Source: an uncultured Eubacteriales bacterium (lineage in GTDB: Bacteria; Bacillota; Clostridia; Christensenellales; UBA1242). From it: 61,074 nt of DNA. Positions 41,105 to 49,979 of the stretch are shown piece after piece. The stretch covers positions 1-61,074 of the forward strand of contig URYH01000003.1 in assembly GCA_900552105.1 (NCBI GenBank), written 5' to 3'. The translations under genes were made by a program, and so were the position numbers. The notes under the pieces are model-generated. The model did no database searches. It saw nothing but the letters and a program-made list of their open reading frames with translations, and had not been told where the DNA came from. The number at the start of each line of letters is the position of its first letter. Position 1 is the stretch's first letter.

Positions 41105-41687
41105 ACATGTTTTTTAGTGGGGCAAGTTTGGCACGAATTCGTGAAAGTGCGTTTTCAACACTTGTTGCATTTTTGTTGACCGCTTCTGCAATTTGATTAT
41201 ATGACTTTCCTTTGAGATATTCGCTAAGAACAAGTTTTTCATAGGTCGAAAGATTTTTGGCAACAAACTTTTTGATTTCTTCGAGTTTTTCGTGCCATAT
41301 GAGTTTGTCGTCTGGAAGCATTGTTTTTGACGGAAGAACAATAATAAACTCGTCATCGTCATCAAACCCCGCATCTTCAAGAGAAACGCTATCCGAAAGT
41401 AGTTTGTTGTTTTTTGAGTTGAATTTTTTTATTGTCGAAATGATTGCTCTTTTCACACAAAGTGCGGCATAAGTTTTGAAAGCGACCTCTTTTGTTTCAT
41501 CAAACGAGGAAACCGCATTGCAAAGAGCAATAATTCCTTCTTGCTGCAAGTCTTCAAGTTCTGCACCAACCAAAAAGAATTTACGGACAATTTTTTTGAC
41601 AAGAACATTATATTCTCGCACAATTTCCGCAAAGCTTTCTTGGTCGCCCTTTTTTGCTTTTTCAATCAACTCTTTTTCGTTATACAT
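41103..41687 (-). CDS. sigH: RNA polymerase sigma factor, SigH-like
   Basis: 194 residues. Region 2 has EDLQQEGIIALCNAVSSFDETK-VAFKTYAALC (near 47-80), and region 4 has LSEYLKGKSYNQIAEAVNKNATSVENALSRIRAKL at the C-terminus. Its size and position after rlmB match SigH of Bacillota, which drives stationary-phase, competence or early sporulation genes; other sporulation genes are not in the window. The ATG at 41687 overlaps the rlmB stop (TGATG). Confidence 0.85.
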   Translation of the reverse strand: MYNEKELIEKAKKGDQESFAEIVREYNVLVKKIVRKFFLVGAELEDLQQEGIIALCNAVSSFDETKEVAFKTYAALCVKRAIISTIKKFNSKNNKLLSDSVSLEDAGFDDDDEFIIVLPSKTMLPDDKLIWHEKLEEIKKFVAKNLSTYEKLVLSEYLKGKSYNQIAEAVNKNATSVENALSRIRAKLAPLKNM

Positions 41688-42412
41688 CAATTTTTCCTTT
41701 GTCTAACAACTTCAAACAGTGCAACTCCGCAAGCAACTGACGCATTTAGTGAGTTCACTTGTCCCGCAAGCGGAATTGAAACAATGTCATCACAGCGCTT
41801 TTTTGTGAGTTCGCTAATCCCCTCTCCCTCACTTCCAATAACAATTGCGATTGGACCTTTGAGATTTGTTTGATACATTATGTTTTTGCCTGCTTCAAAT
41901 CCATAAACCCAAATTCCGCGTTGTTTGAGGTCAGAAATCACATAATTTATGTTGGTCACTCTTGCAATCTTCATGTTTGATATTGCACCCGCCGAGGTTT
42001 TTATAACCGTTTCATTAACAGCAACGCTTCGGTTTTTGGGGATTATGATGCCATGCGCACCAGCACATTCCGCACTTCTTATTATCGCGCCCAAATTATG
42101 CGGATCTTTCACACCATCAAGAATGACGACAAGCGGTTGCTCACAGCGGTCATCGGCAAGTTTCAAAATTTCATCAATATCCGAATATTCAAAATCAACA
42201 ACTTCTCCAATCACACCTTGATGATGATGTGTTAAAGTTTTTTTGTCGAGCAAGAATTTGTCAACAAAATCAATTCTGATGTTATTTTGTTTTGCAAGGT
42301 TAATGATTTTTTGACTTTCAGCATCTTTGTTTTGTTTTGAAATATAAAGTTTGTTAAATGTCTGACCAGAACTTAGTGCCTCAAAAACCACATTTTTGCC
42401 TTCAATAATCAT
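41687..42412 (-). CDS. rlmB: 23S rRNA 2'-O-ribose methyltransferase, SPOUT type
   Basis: 241 residues. N-terminal substrate-binding domain (IIEGKNVVFEAL) and SpoU domain with LDGVKDPHNLGAIIRSAECAGAHG, then VIGSEGEGIS and PLAGQVNSLNASVACGVALFE. RlmB methylates G2251 of 23S rRNA. AAGGTGG precedes the ATG. It lies 1 bp after metG and is coupled to sigH. Confidence 0.92.
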   Translation of the reverse strand: MIIEGKNVVFEALSSGQTFNKLYISKQNKDAESQKIINLAKQNNIRIDFVDKFLLDKKTLTHHHQGVIGEVVDFEYSDIDEILKLADDRCEQPLVVILDGVKDPHNLGAIIRSAECAGAHGIIIPKNRSVAVNETVIKTSAGAISNMKIARVTNINYVISDLKQRGIWVYGFEAGKNIMYQTNLKGPIAIVIGSEGEGISELTKKRCDDIVSIPLAGQVNSLNASVACGVALFEVVRQRKN

Positions 42413-42413
42413 A

Positions 42414-44138
42414 TTAGTCCACCTTTATATCTTTTAGTTTGCTCATGTCAAAACGGCGAGAAAGTTGCTCTTTGAGGTCGTTCAATCTGTCTTGGTCAAT
42501 GCGGGCAAAAATTGGTTCTGGTGCGAGTGTCTTGTGTCCTTTTTTGATATTAAACTCGCTAGCCTTTTCCCACATTCCGTCTGCTGTTGGGTCGCCAACA
42601 AGTCCAAGTTGATTTTGCCAAAGGTCTTTTGTTTTTCTTGTGATGATTGGGCTTGCAACAATGCAAAGACTTGCACACATATTTAAGCACAACCACAAAA
42701 CTTTTTTTGCACCGAGCATGTCGCCATTTTTTATCATTGTCCAAGGTGCAGTTTTTTCAAGATAGAGATTTCCAACCCCAGCATACTCCATGATTGCTTT
42801 GTATGCGTCACGGAATTGTGTTTTGTCATAGAATTCTGCAATTTTTTCTGGATAAGTTTTTATTGCATCAATCATAACTTGATCGTTTTCGTCTGGTGTG
42901 AAATCGTTTTCGTCAATATCAAATTCGCCACCAAAATTTTTCATTGCCATGTTGAGCGAGCGGTTGAACAAGTTTCCAAATTTTCCAACAAGTTCGGAAT
43001 TTGTGTTGTCTTTGAGACCTTCCCAGCGAAAATCGCTATCTTTGTTTTCCGGAATAACAGTGACAAGATATGAACGCAGTCCGTCAATATCAATGTCGCT
43101 TCCAAAAAGTCCGTCACAGAAAATTCCGACATTTTTGCTTTTCGAAAATTTTTGCCCTTCAAAATTCATAAAACCCATGCCAACAACATTTGTCGCATTA
43201 TTATATTTTTTTGCTCCAATCATCATCGCAGGGAAAAATATTGTGTGGAATGGAATGTTGTCTTTTCCAATAAAGTTATAAATTTGGCAGTCTGGGTTTT
43301 GCCATCTGTCACGAACAAGCTCGTCTCCACCAAGTTCGTGAGTGATTGAAATATATCCAATCGGTGCATCAAACCAAACATAGAAGACTTTGTTTTCATA
43401 GCCTGGTTTTGGGACTTTGATTCCCCATGGCAAATCGCGAGTTATGCAACGAGGAAGAAGACCTTCATTAATCCACCTTTTTGCTTCGGCATATACTGTT
43501 GGGCGGAAAATATCTTTTTTGCTTTCAAGCCATTTGTCAAGGTCGTCTGAAAGTTTGTCAAGTCTGAGATACAAGTGTTTTGTTTCTCTAACCTCTGCTG
43601 CTTCTCCACAGAATTTGCAGTGAGGATTTTTGAGCATTGTTGACTCATAGGTTTCGCCACATTTGTCACATTGGTCGCCATAGGCATGGTCATATCCGCA
43701 GAATGGGCAAGTTCCTTCAACAAAACGATCAGCAAGAGCAATGTTGTCGTTTGGACAGAAAAGCATTTTTGCTGGACGCTCCTCAATGAAACCATTTTTG
43801 TCAAGCGCCTCAAAAAACTCTTGTGTTATTTTTGAATGAATTTCTGTGCTTGTCCCCGAATTATATGTGTAGTTGATATCGAGCGTTTCATAAATCTTGT
43901 GATTGATGACATTGAGTTTGTCAATGAGTTCTTTTGGTTGCATTCCATACTCTTTTGCTGAAATCAAAACCGCTGTTCCGTGGTCGTCTGAACCACCAAT
44001 AAAAATTGCGTCATTCCCCCTGCTTTTTTGAAATCTGCAAAAAATATCGGCTGGAAGATGACAACCAACCATGTGTCCCAAATGTTGAATGTTATTCACG
44101 TATGGCAATGCTGCCGTAATCAAGTATTTTTTATTCAT
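42414..44138 (-). CDS. metG: Methionyl-tRNA synthetase
   Basis: 574 residues, class Ia. N-terminal ITAALPYVNNIQHLGHMVG (HIGH-like HLGH), two zinc knuckles (CPFCG...CDKCG; C-FCG), GQKFSKSKN (KMSKS equivalent) and the all-alpha anticodon domain. The C-terminal EMAP/Arf1p-like tRNA-binding domain of longer enzymes is absent. GAGGT precedes the ATG. It leads metG-rlmB-sigH. Confidence 0.95.
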   Translation of the reverse strand: MNKKYLITAALPYVNNIQHLGHMVGCHLPADIFCRFQKSRGNDAIFIGGSDDHGTAVLISAKEYGMQPKELIDKLNVINHKIYETLDINYTYNSGTSTEIHSKITQEFFEALDKNGFIEERPAKMLFCPNDNIALADRFVEGTCPFCGYDHAYGDQCDKCGETYESTMLKNPHCKFCGEAAEVRETKHLYLRLDKLSDDLDKWLESKKDIFRPTVYAEAKRWINEGLLPRCITRDLPWGIKVPKPGYENKVFYVWFDAPIGYISITHELGGDELVRDRWQNPDCQIYNFIGKDNIPFHTIFFPAMMIGAKKYNNATNVVGMGFMNFEGQKFSKSKNVGIFCDGLFGSDIDIDGLRSYLVTVIPENKDSDFRWEGLKDNTNSELVGKFGNLFNRSLNMAMKNFGGEFDIDENDFTPDENDQVMIDAIKTYPEKIAEFYDKTQFRDAYKAIMEYAGVGNLYLEKTAPWTMIKNGDMLGAKKVLWLCLNMCASLCIVASPIITRKTKDLWQNQLGLVGDPTADGMWEKASEFNIKKGHKTLAPEPIFARIDQDRLNDLKEQLSRRFDMSKLKDIKVD

Positions 44139-44220
44139 ATTTATACCTCAAAATTACTATATATAATTATGCTTCATAGTTTAACAAACAAAGTTAAAAA
44201 AAACAATAAATAATCATTAA

Positions 44221-44616
44221 TCACATGGAAATATCCAAAAATTGTTGCAATCGGTCATTTTCGCCCGCAAGATACAAATATCCCAAAAGCGCCTCAAACG
44301 AGGTTGCTTTTTTATATTCAGCAAGGCTTGAATGTTTTGCGGTGTGAGAATTCTTTGCATTGCGCGCACGAAGTGCAATCTCCTGCTCCTCTTCTGTCAA
44401 AATTTCCTGCAATTTGTCAAACACCAAACTTTGGTGCGTTGCGCTGCAAAATTTCGAACTTTCTTTGTGCATAAGACCAGCGGAGTATGAATGTTCAAGC
44501 ACAACTTTTTCCCGCACAAACGCCGTGTGAATTGCATCCCCCAAAAACGCCAAAACAAGCGGATTTATTTCTCTAATTTTTTTCTTATCCAAAATATTTT
44601 CACAATTTATTTCCAT
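44221..44616 (-). CDS. mrnC: Mini-ribonuclease III
   Basis: 131 residues from the ATG at 44616 (a longer frame reaches 44709 but without a ribosome site). RNase III catalytic fold without a dsRNA-binding domain: NPLVLAFLGDAIHTAFVRE (signature), ALRARNAK, YKKATSFEALLGYLYL. It matures 23S rRNA ends. In B. subtilis it lies in the same neighbourhood as rlmB and sigH. The spacing to AAGGAA is long (about 9 nt), so the start is not certain. Confidence 0.9.
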   Translation of the reverse strand: MEINCENILDKKKIREINPLVLAFLGDAIHTAFVREKVVLEHSYSAGLMHKESSKFCSATHQSLVFDKLQEILTEEEQEIALRARNAKNSHTAKHSSLAEYKKATSFEALLGYLYLAGENDRLQQFLDISM

Positions 44617-44735
44617 TTTCAAAAATTCCTTTTTCTTGACAAAACCTAGCAAATTTTGCATATTATTCACGCGTATTTTTAGTTTATCAAAAGGGAAATA
44701 TTGCGTCAATCAAACCAAACCCTTTTAATAAAAAA

Positions 44736-44879
44736 GGTGGATAAAGTTATCCACATATCCACATTATAATAATTATAAATTTTTATGAATAATTATAAAT
44801 TTGTGCCAATTTTTTTATGAAATGTGGACAAATGGGGGTGTTTTGGGGTAAGTTATCCACATATCCACCATTTTTTTAT
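44736..44879. other. DnaA-box cluster with AT-rich core (possible origin or DnaA-binding region)
   Basis: Two perfect DnaA boxes TTATCCACA (44747-44755, 44863-44871), each immediately followed by a second imperfect box (TTATCCACATATCCAC at both sites), plus inverted near-boxes GGTGGATAA (44736-44744) and TGTGGACAA (44823-44831). Between the groups are 60 bp of almost pure A/T with a direct repeat AATAATTATAAATTT (44768-44782 and 44788-44802), DUE-like. It fills the 260-bp gap between mrnC and the antiporter gene. Genes that in B. subtilis lie near oriC (rlmH, walJ, htrA, dnaB/C, holB, metG, tadA) surround it. Against an origin: no dnaA or dnaN here and genes on both sides mostly run the same way. 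Confidence 0.75.
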
Positions 44880-45850
44880 GCAACATAACCAAAGATTGCA
44901 TTGAGAATTAAGAATGTTAGGTATACAACATATATTGAAATCAGAGTTATTCCTTGCCAGCGGAACGACTCTTTTTTTGCCATGAGCGGAATTGCCATCA
45001 AAAGACAAAGAACAATTGCGACAGGTATTGAAATTGCCATTGTGAGCATATCGACCGAAAGTCCTTCTGAACCGCTTATGCAACCTGCCAAACCAACCAA
45101 AAGTCCAATGTTAAGAACATTTGCTCCAACAATGTTTCCGATACCAATGCTGCCAGCCTTTCTTCTGATTGACGAGATTGTTGTCACGAGTTCTGGGAGG
45201 CTTGTGCCGATGCCGATGATTGTGAGTCCAATAAATGTTTCACTCATTCCTGCAAGTCTTGCAAGGTTTTCTCCGCCAAAAACCAAAAGTTCCGCTCCTC
45301 CTGCAATTCCCGCTGCGCCAAGAATGAAGAAAACAACAATCTGCCAAGTTTTCATCGGTTTTGCCTCGTCTTCTTCTGGCCCAAACTGTCCAAAGCTTTT
45401 TTTGGCATCATATATGTTGAGTGCAAAAAATCCAACTGCAATCAAAATCAAAAACATTCCTTCAATCCAAGAAACGTTTTGATTGATTGAAACTGCAAGC
45501 AAAAACACTCCTGACAAAATCAAAACAACAAATTTTAGGCTCATATATTTTGAATCTTGCTTGATTTTGAGAAAACACAAAGCAAGTCCTGCGACAAGAC
45601 CAGTGTTGATGATAACAGAACCAATGCTGTTGCCAACCGCAAGTCCAAACGACCCTTTTGTTGACGACAAAATTGTCACCAAGAGTTCTGGAAGAGTTGT
45701 TGCAATGCTAACTATTGTTGCGCCAACAATCGCTTGTGGAATTTTTGTTCGACGGGCGATTTGGATTGAACTTTTAACAAACCAATCTCCCCCAAAGATG
45801 AGCAACACCAAACCGATTATTAAATATAGGACTGACAAAAAAATTTCCAT
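44876..45850 (-). CDS. Calcium/sodium antiporter, CaCA family
   Basis: 324 residues, about ten transmembrane helices in two inverted repeats. The alpha-repeats read GATIVSIATTLPELLVTI with GLAVGNSIGSVIINTGL, and GLTIIGIGTSLPELVTTI with IGIGNIVGANVLNIGLLVG. This is the YrbG-like K+-independent group. The start overlaps the tadA stop (TAATG). It is the last gene of the rlmH-tadA group. Confidence 0.9.
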   Translation of the reverse strand: MEIFLSVLYLIIGLVLLIFGGDWFVKSSIQIARRTKIPQAIVGATIVSIATTLPELLVTILSSTKGSFGLAVGNSIGSVIINTGLVAGLALCFLKIKQDSKYMSLKFVVLILSGVFLLAVSINQNVSWIEGMFLILIAVGFFALNIYDAKKSFGQFGPEEDEAKPMKTWQIVVFFILGAAGIAGGAELLVFGGENLARLAGMSETFIGLTIIGIGTSLPELVTTISSIRRKAGSIGIGNIVGANVLNIGLLVGLAGCISGSEGLSVDMLTMAISIPVAIVLCLLMAIPLMAKKESFRWQGITLISIYVVYLTFLILNAIFGYVA

Positions 45851-46293
45851 TACTTCCTCTTTGACCTAAAAAAGTCTTGTATTAGTTTTTTACACTCTTC
45901 TTCTTTTATTCCGCCCTCAACTTCAACTTTGTGATTAAGCACTCCGCCACCAAGAAAACTTGGATTGCTCAAACAATATCCACTTTGAGGGTCAAACGCT
46001 CCAAAAACAACCTTGTCCATCCTCGCGTTCAAAATCGCACCTGCACACATTGGGCAAGGTTCAAGCGTGACATAAAGTGTGCAACCATCAAGACGCCAAG
46101 AGTGAAGTTTTTTGCAAGCATTTTGGATTGCAATAATTTCCGCGTGCAAAAGTGCGTTTTGCTTTTTTTCGCGTTGATTATATCCTCGTGAAATGATTTT
46201 GCCGTCCTTCACCACAACTGCCCCAATCGGAACTTCGCCGTGCTTTTCAGCAAGCCTCGCAAGACGCAGAGCATCATTCATAAATTCTTCCAT
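45850..46293 (-). CDS. tadA: tRNA-specific adenosine deaminase
   Basis: 147 residues. Zinc motifs LHAEIIAIQNAC (HAE) and EPCPMCAGAI (PCxxC), with the tRNA-binding C-terminus. It makes inosine-34 in tRNA-Arg(ACG). It lies 8 bp after rlmH and overlaps the next gene by 1 bp. Confidence 0.92.
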   Translation of the reverse strand: MEEFMNDALRLARLAEKHGEVPIGAVVVKDGKIISRGYNQREKKQNALLHAEIIAIQNACKKLHSWRLDGCTLYVTLEPCPMCAGAILNARMDKVVFGAFDPQSGYCLSNPSFLGGGVLNHKVEVEGGIKEEECKKLIQDFFRSKRK

Positions 46294-46301
46294 AGTTTCC
46301 C

Positions 46302-46757
46302 CTATTTGTGATATGTAATATTGTTTTCAATGCAAAACGCACGATAAATTTGTTCCAAAAGAAGCACGCGAAAAAGCTGATGAGGAAATGTCATGTCTGA
46401 CACCGACATCATGAAGTTTGCTTTCTTTTTTATGCTCTCATCAAGTCCATAGGACGAGCCAATGACAAACGTAATTGTCGAGTTGGTCATTTTTATTTCT
46501 TCAAGTTTTTTTGAAAAAGAAATGCTATCAAACTTTTTGCCAAACTTGTCCATAACAACAACAAAGCCCGTCAAATGTTTTTCAATATCTTTTGCTTCCG
46601 CCAAAAGACACTGTTCGGGAGTTGAAAGCTTGTTTTTTTCCTGAACTTCAATTATGTTTATATCACAAAATTTGCCAAGGCGTTTTGAATACTCTTCACA
46701 CGCCCCAGCAAAATAATTTTCTTTTATGTTTCCAACTGCCAAAATGTTTATCTTCAA
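46302..46757 (-). CDS. rlmH: 23S rRNA pseudouridine1915 N3-methyltransferase
   Basis: 151 residues, SPOUT methyltransferase. INILAVGNIKENYF at the N-terminus, FVIGSSYGLDESI, and the typical end LLLEQIYRAFCIENN-TYHK. The start is taken as TTG 46757, which overlaps the upstream stop as TTGA and has GGGGGC 7 nt before; the longer frame begins inside the upstream gene. Usual family length is 156-159. Confidence 0.92.
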   Translation of the reverse strand: MKINILAVGNIKENYFAGACEEYSKRLGKFCDINIIEVQEKNKLSTPEQCLLAEAKDIEKHLTGFVVVMDKFGKKFDSISFSKKLEEIKMTNSTITFVIGSSYGLDESIKKKANFMMSVSDMTFPHQLFRVLLLEQIYRAFCIENNITYHK

Positions 46758-47884
46758 ATCACAAGCCCCCAAATGAATGTGAATATTGTTATTGTTATTC
46801 CAAGTGCGAGTGACGCATAGAAAAATATGTTGTCAACAAACTTTGGTTTGTAAATCGGTTTTGCATCAAGTCCCATTCTTTCAAAAGGAATCTTGATTTT
46901 TATCAGCCGTTTGTCGCCAGCAATATCAACCTCTTCGTCGAACACAAGTCCCGCATCAGGCGAACCAACCTCTGGCGATTCAATTTGTCCCAACACTTGG
47001 TCGCGAAGATATTCTTTTGCAATATCGCTTTTAACTTTTTCAAATCGTCTTCCATAGGTTTCTTTGAACAATGCTTTTATCAAGAACACAAGTCCGAACA
47101 AAGCCACAGCAATCAGCACAATCAGAAGAAGAATGGACAAGACGCCATATCCTGTGAGAAGTCCACCAAGTGAATTTACTGTTTTTCGCAGTGGCAAATT
47201 CAGGTCTTCAGCATATGAAAGATAAACATTTATTAGGTTGTTCATAAAGTGAACAATCATCGCCGGAATTATGCTTCCCGATGCCATCACTAAAACAACA
47301 AGCAAGCAACCAATGAGCGTTGCGTAGAAAAATTGAGAAATGTTGAGGTGCATGAGTCCAAACAAAAGACCTGAATATATGATTGTTTTTTTGACGCCGA
47401 GTTCAGAAAATCCTTTAACCAAAAGTCCACGATGAACAAACTCTTCACAAAATCCCGGCAAGATTGCAACGAGGACAATTGACACAAGAAAATCTCCCCA
47501 AGTCCCCACACCTGCAGATGAGCCTGATGACGCTTGATAGCCAAACAATCCCAAAAAGAAATTAAAAATTGCTGCAACGCAAAGTGTTAAAAAATAAGTA
47601 ATTATTCCAATCGCAATCGAAATCAAAACTGCTTTGAAATTGATTTTTGTAAATTTGTAATCCTTAAAAACATCTTTTGGTTTTTTCTTAAAAAACAACA
47701 AATATAAAACAAAAGTCAAGCCAAACATGATGCCAATTTGAATGAGAATTGATCCAACTATATCTGACACAGTGCCGGAAAGGTTAAACAGATTCAAAGC
47801 AAAAACAATGCGCACCAAAACGAATGCACAAAGCAAAATGAAATAAATTAAATTGATTTTGAATAGGTCACTTCTTTTTTTCAT
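46754..47884 (-). CDS. CPBP-family intramembrane metalloprotease
   Basis: 376 residues, eight or more hydrophobic helices. CAAX-protease/bacteriocin-processing motifs: CEEFVHRGLL (EExxxR), GLMHLNISQFFY (HxxxxxF) and the final HFMNN. Rce1-like glutamate/His active site in the membrane; the substrate is unknown. GGAGAGTT precedes ATG 47884. Confidence 0.85.
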   Translation of the reverse strand: MKKRSDLFKINLIYFILLCAFVLVRIVFALNLFNLSGTVSDIVGSILIQIGIMFGLTFVLYLLFFKKKPKDVFKDYKFTKINFKAVLISIAIGIITYFLTLCVAAIFNFFLGLFGYQASSGSSAGVGTWGDFLVSIVLVAILPGFCEEFVHRGLLVKGFSELGVKKTIIYSGLLFGLMHLNISQFFYATLIGCLLVVLVMASGSIIPAMIVHFMNNLINVYLSYAEDLNLPLRKTVNSLGGLLTGYGVLSILLLIVLIAVALFGLVFLIKALFKETYGRRFEKVKSDIAKEYLRDQVLGQIESPEVGSPDAGLVFDEEVDIAGDKRLIKIKIPFERMGLDAKPIYKPKFVDNIFFYASLALGITITIFTFIWGLVI

Positions 47885-47897
47885 AACTCTCCGATGT

Positions 47898-48878
47898 CTA
47901 ATATTTAAAGTCTGCAATCCAAATTGTCAAGGCAAAAATCATGCCAATCCACAAGAGTTTGTTCGCAAAAACTTGTCCGCGGACTTTGCGTTCAAGCAGT
48001 TTTTCTTGAGATTTTTGAATGTCGTTTTTGTCTTGCTTCTGATATTTTGTGAAAAGCCAAACAACAAGCCAAACAACAATTCCCGCTGCAATCGCCCCAA
48101 GAATTGCAAAAATAATAAATGTTGCATTAAATTCAATCGCAGATGTAGGCTTATTCCTTGATATATAATTTATTAACAAAACAACAAAATTATTAGTAAA
48201 ATGCAAAATCATTGAACATAACAAGTTTTTTGTTATGATGAAAACATAGCAAATAACAATTCCCAAAATAAACTGATAAACAGTTTGAGATGCATTGCCA
48301 TGAAATAATGCAAACAAAAACGAAGAAAAGAACACCGCGCTCACTTCCCCCATTTCTCTCATTCCGTTAAAGATGATGCCACGGAAAATCAACTCTTCGC
48401 AAATTGCCGGAAGAACAGCAAGCAACAAAACATTGAGCACAAACCACTCAAAGTTATCCATTGGAATGCCAATCGAAATCGAAGCGGTGTAGCCAATGAG
48501 TTCAAGCACCTTGTCAACGAGTGCGATAAAATAGTTGAGCCCAAAAAGACACACAAGCCCCAAGCCAATTGCAAGAAGTGGGTGCCACCATTTCATTTTG
48601 AATTTTATTCCGCTTGCATTTTTCCAATCAATGTTTTTTGCTTTGTTGATTATGCAAAAATAAGAAAAATAGCAAACAGGTCCAACCAAACATGAAACAA
48701 TTTTTGCTCCAAGCCCGCCGCTCGCACCAAATGCTTGCAAAACAAGCAAAATAACAACCGCCAAAAGTTGTGGCACAATGCAACAAACAGCAAAGCCAAG
48801 CCCGCTGTCGTTTGGGTCGTAATAGAGTTTTTTGTCGATTGGTTGCATGGATTGCAACTCTGTATTTTTGGTTTTCAC
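47898..48878 (-). CDS. CPBP-family intramembrane metalloprotease (second copy)
   Basis: 326 residues. CEELIFRGIIF (EExxxR), ALFHGNASQTVYQF and LHFTNN mark the same family as its downstream neighbour; overall likeness suggests an old duplication. The start is GTG 48878: a TAAAAT box ends 6 nt before it, and the nearby ATG codons run into a stop. The gene thus seems to have its own promoter and a leaderless GTG start. Confidence 0.82.
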   Translation of the reverse strand: MKTKNTELQSMQPIDKKLYYDPNDSGLGFAVCCIVPQLLAVVILLVLQAFGASGGLGAKIVSCLVGPVCYFSYFCIINKAKNIDWKNASGIKFKMKWWHPLLAIGLGLVCLFGLNYFIALVDKVLELIGYTASISIGIPMDNFEWFVLNVLLLAVLPAICEELIFRGIIFNGMREMGEVSAVFFSSFLFALFHGNASQTVYQFILGIVICYVFIITKNLLCSMILHFTNNFVVLLINYISRNKPTSAIEFNATFIIFAILGAIAAGIVVWLVVWLFTKYQKQDKNDIQKSQEKLLERKVRGQVFANKLLWIGMIFALTIWIADFKY

Positions 48879-48884
48879 ATGCCC

Positions 48885-48912
48885 ATTTTAGCACACAACA
48901 AAAATATATCAA
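48885..48912 (-). promoter_or_regulatory. Promoter, leaderless spacing with GTG start
   Basis: Minus strand: TTGATA (48912-48907), a 16-bp spacer, TAAAAT (48890-48885), six bases, then the GTG at 48878. Confidence 0.65.
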
Positions 48913-48924
48913 ATCAATTTTGCA

Positions 48925-49944
48925 TTATTGCAGTGTCACTTGTGCGACAAATGTGTTTGAATTTCTATCAATTTCGAGTTCAATCACATCTCCCGCTTGA
49001 TAGTTATATAATTCAACCCTCATGTCAAGAAGTGTTGAAATCGCTTTCCCGTTGATTTTTGTGATGACATCTCCAATTTTTATACCCGCCTTAAAACATG
49101 GTCCTTTTTCGCTGACATTCATGACATACACTCCATCTTTTTGAGTGGTTTTGTCATAGTATTTTGCAGTCGTTGCATCAAATCCAAAAAGTCCAAGATA
49201 TGGTGTTTCAAAACTGAGTCCTTTTGTGATTTTGTTGAGAACTGGCACACAAATCTCAATGGGAATGGCAAACCCCAACCCTTCGGCTTGACTTGCTTTG
49301 AGAGTGTTGATTCCAACAAGTTGACCTCGAAGATTAAACAACGGTCCGCCAGAGTTGCCAGGGTTTATGCTCGCATCGTGTTGAATGAGGTTTTGAACAT
49401 AAGAAGTTGTTCCGTTTGAATTTTCAATCTCAACTGTGCGGTTTAGCGCCGAAACAATACCTTTTGTCACAGTTTGTTCAAACTGCAAACTGAGTGGTGT
49501 TCCAATTGCAAGAATATCTTGTCCTTTTTTGAGGTTGGTTGACGCACTCATTTCAACATATGGAAGATCAACTCCCGCTTTGAGAATTGCAAGGTCTTGG
49601 TCCGCATCACGCCAAATGACACTTGCCGAAGTTGTGTCGTTGTTCGCCAGATACAAAGTCAAACTTTTTGCTCCATCAATCACGTGATTGTTTGTGACAA
49701 CATATCCCCCGCTTGCAACTGCAACACCGCTTCCAATCGCCTCGGTTTTGTTTGAAGTCGCCCTGATTGCGACACTTGCAACACTCACAGCACTCACGAC
49801 ATCTTCAGCACTTGTTTGTGACAAAGTCACCATGCGTGGAGTCATGTCGATTGAATAATCAACCGAGCTTCTCCCAAACGCACAACCCGTTAGCGGCACT
49901 GCAAAAAACAAAATGACAACAAACAAAAATCCCACTTTTTTCAT
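48925..49944 (-). CDS. HtrA/DegP-type serine protease, lipoprotein form
   Basis: 339 residues. Signal peptide with lipobox LTGC (Cys near 21). Trypsin fold with triad His in NNHVIDG, Asp in DADQDLAIL, Ser in NPGNSGGPLF, then one PDZ domain (GPCFKAGIKIGDVITKINGK). It degrades or refolds damaged exported proteins. Most Bacillota HtrA proteins are held by a transmembrane helix; here a lipid anchor is predicted. It lies between walJ and rlmH, the common order. GGAG is 9 nt before the ATG. Confidence 0.9.
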   Translation of the reverse strand: MKKVGFLFVVILFFAVPLTGCAFGRSSVDYSIDMTPRMVTLSQTSAEDVVSAVSVASVAIRATSNKTEAIGSGVAVASGGYVVTNNHVIDGAKSLTLYLANNDTTSASVIWRDADQDLAILKAGVDLPYVEMSASTNLKKGQDILAIGTPLSLQFEQTVTKGIVSALNRTVEIENSNGTTSYVQNLIQHDASINPGNSGGPLFNLRGQLVGINTLKASQAEGLGFAIPIEICVPVLNKITKGLSFETPYLGLFGFDATTAKYYDKTTQKDGVYVMNVSEKGPCFKAGIKIGDVITKINGKAISTLLDMRVELYNYQAGDVIELEIDRNSNTFVAQVTLQ

Positions 49945-49979
49945 AAAAAATCGCTCCAAAACTTTTGAATTTTGTGCGA

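Noticed and set aside
44617..44875. Definite oriC call
   Set aside because: Box cluster is clear, but there is no dnaA/dnaN and gene direction does not diverge here, so it is only reported as a candidate.
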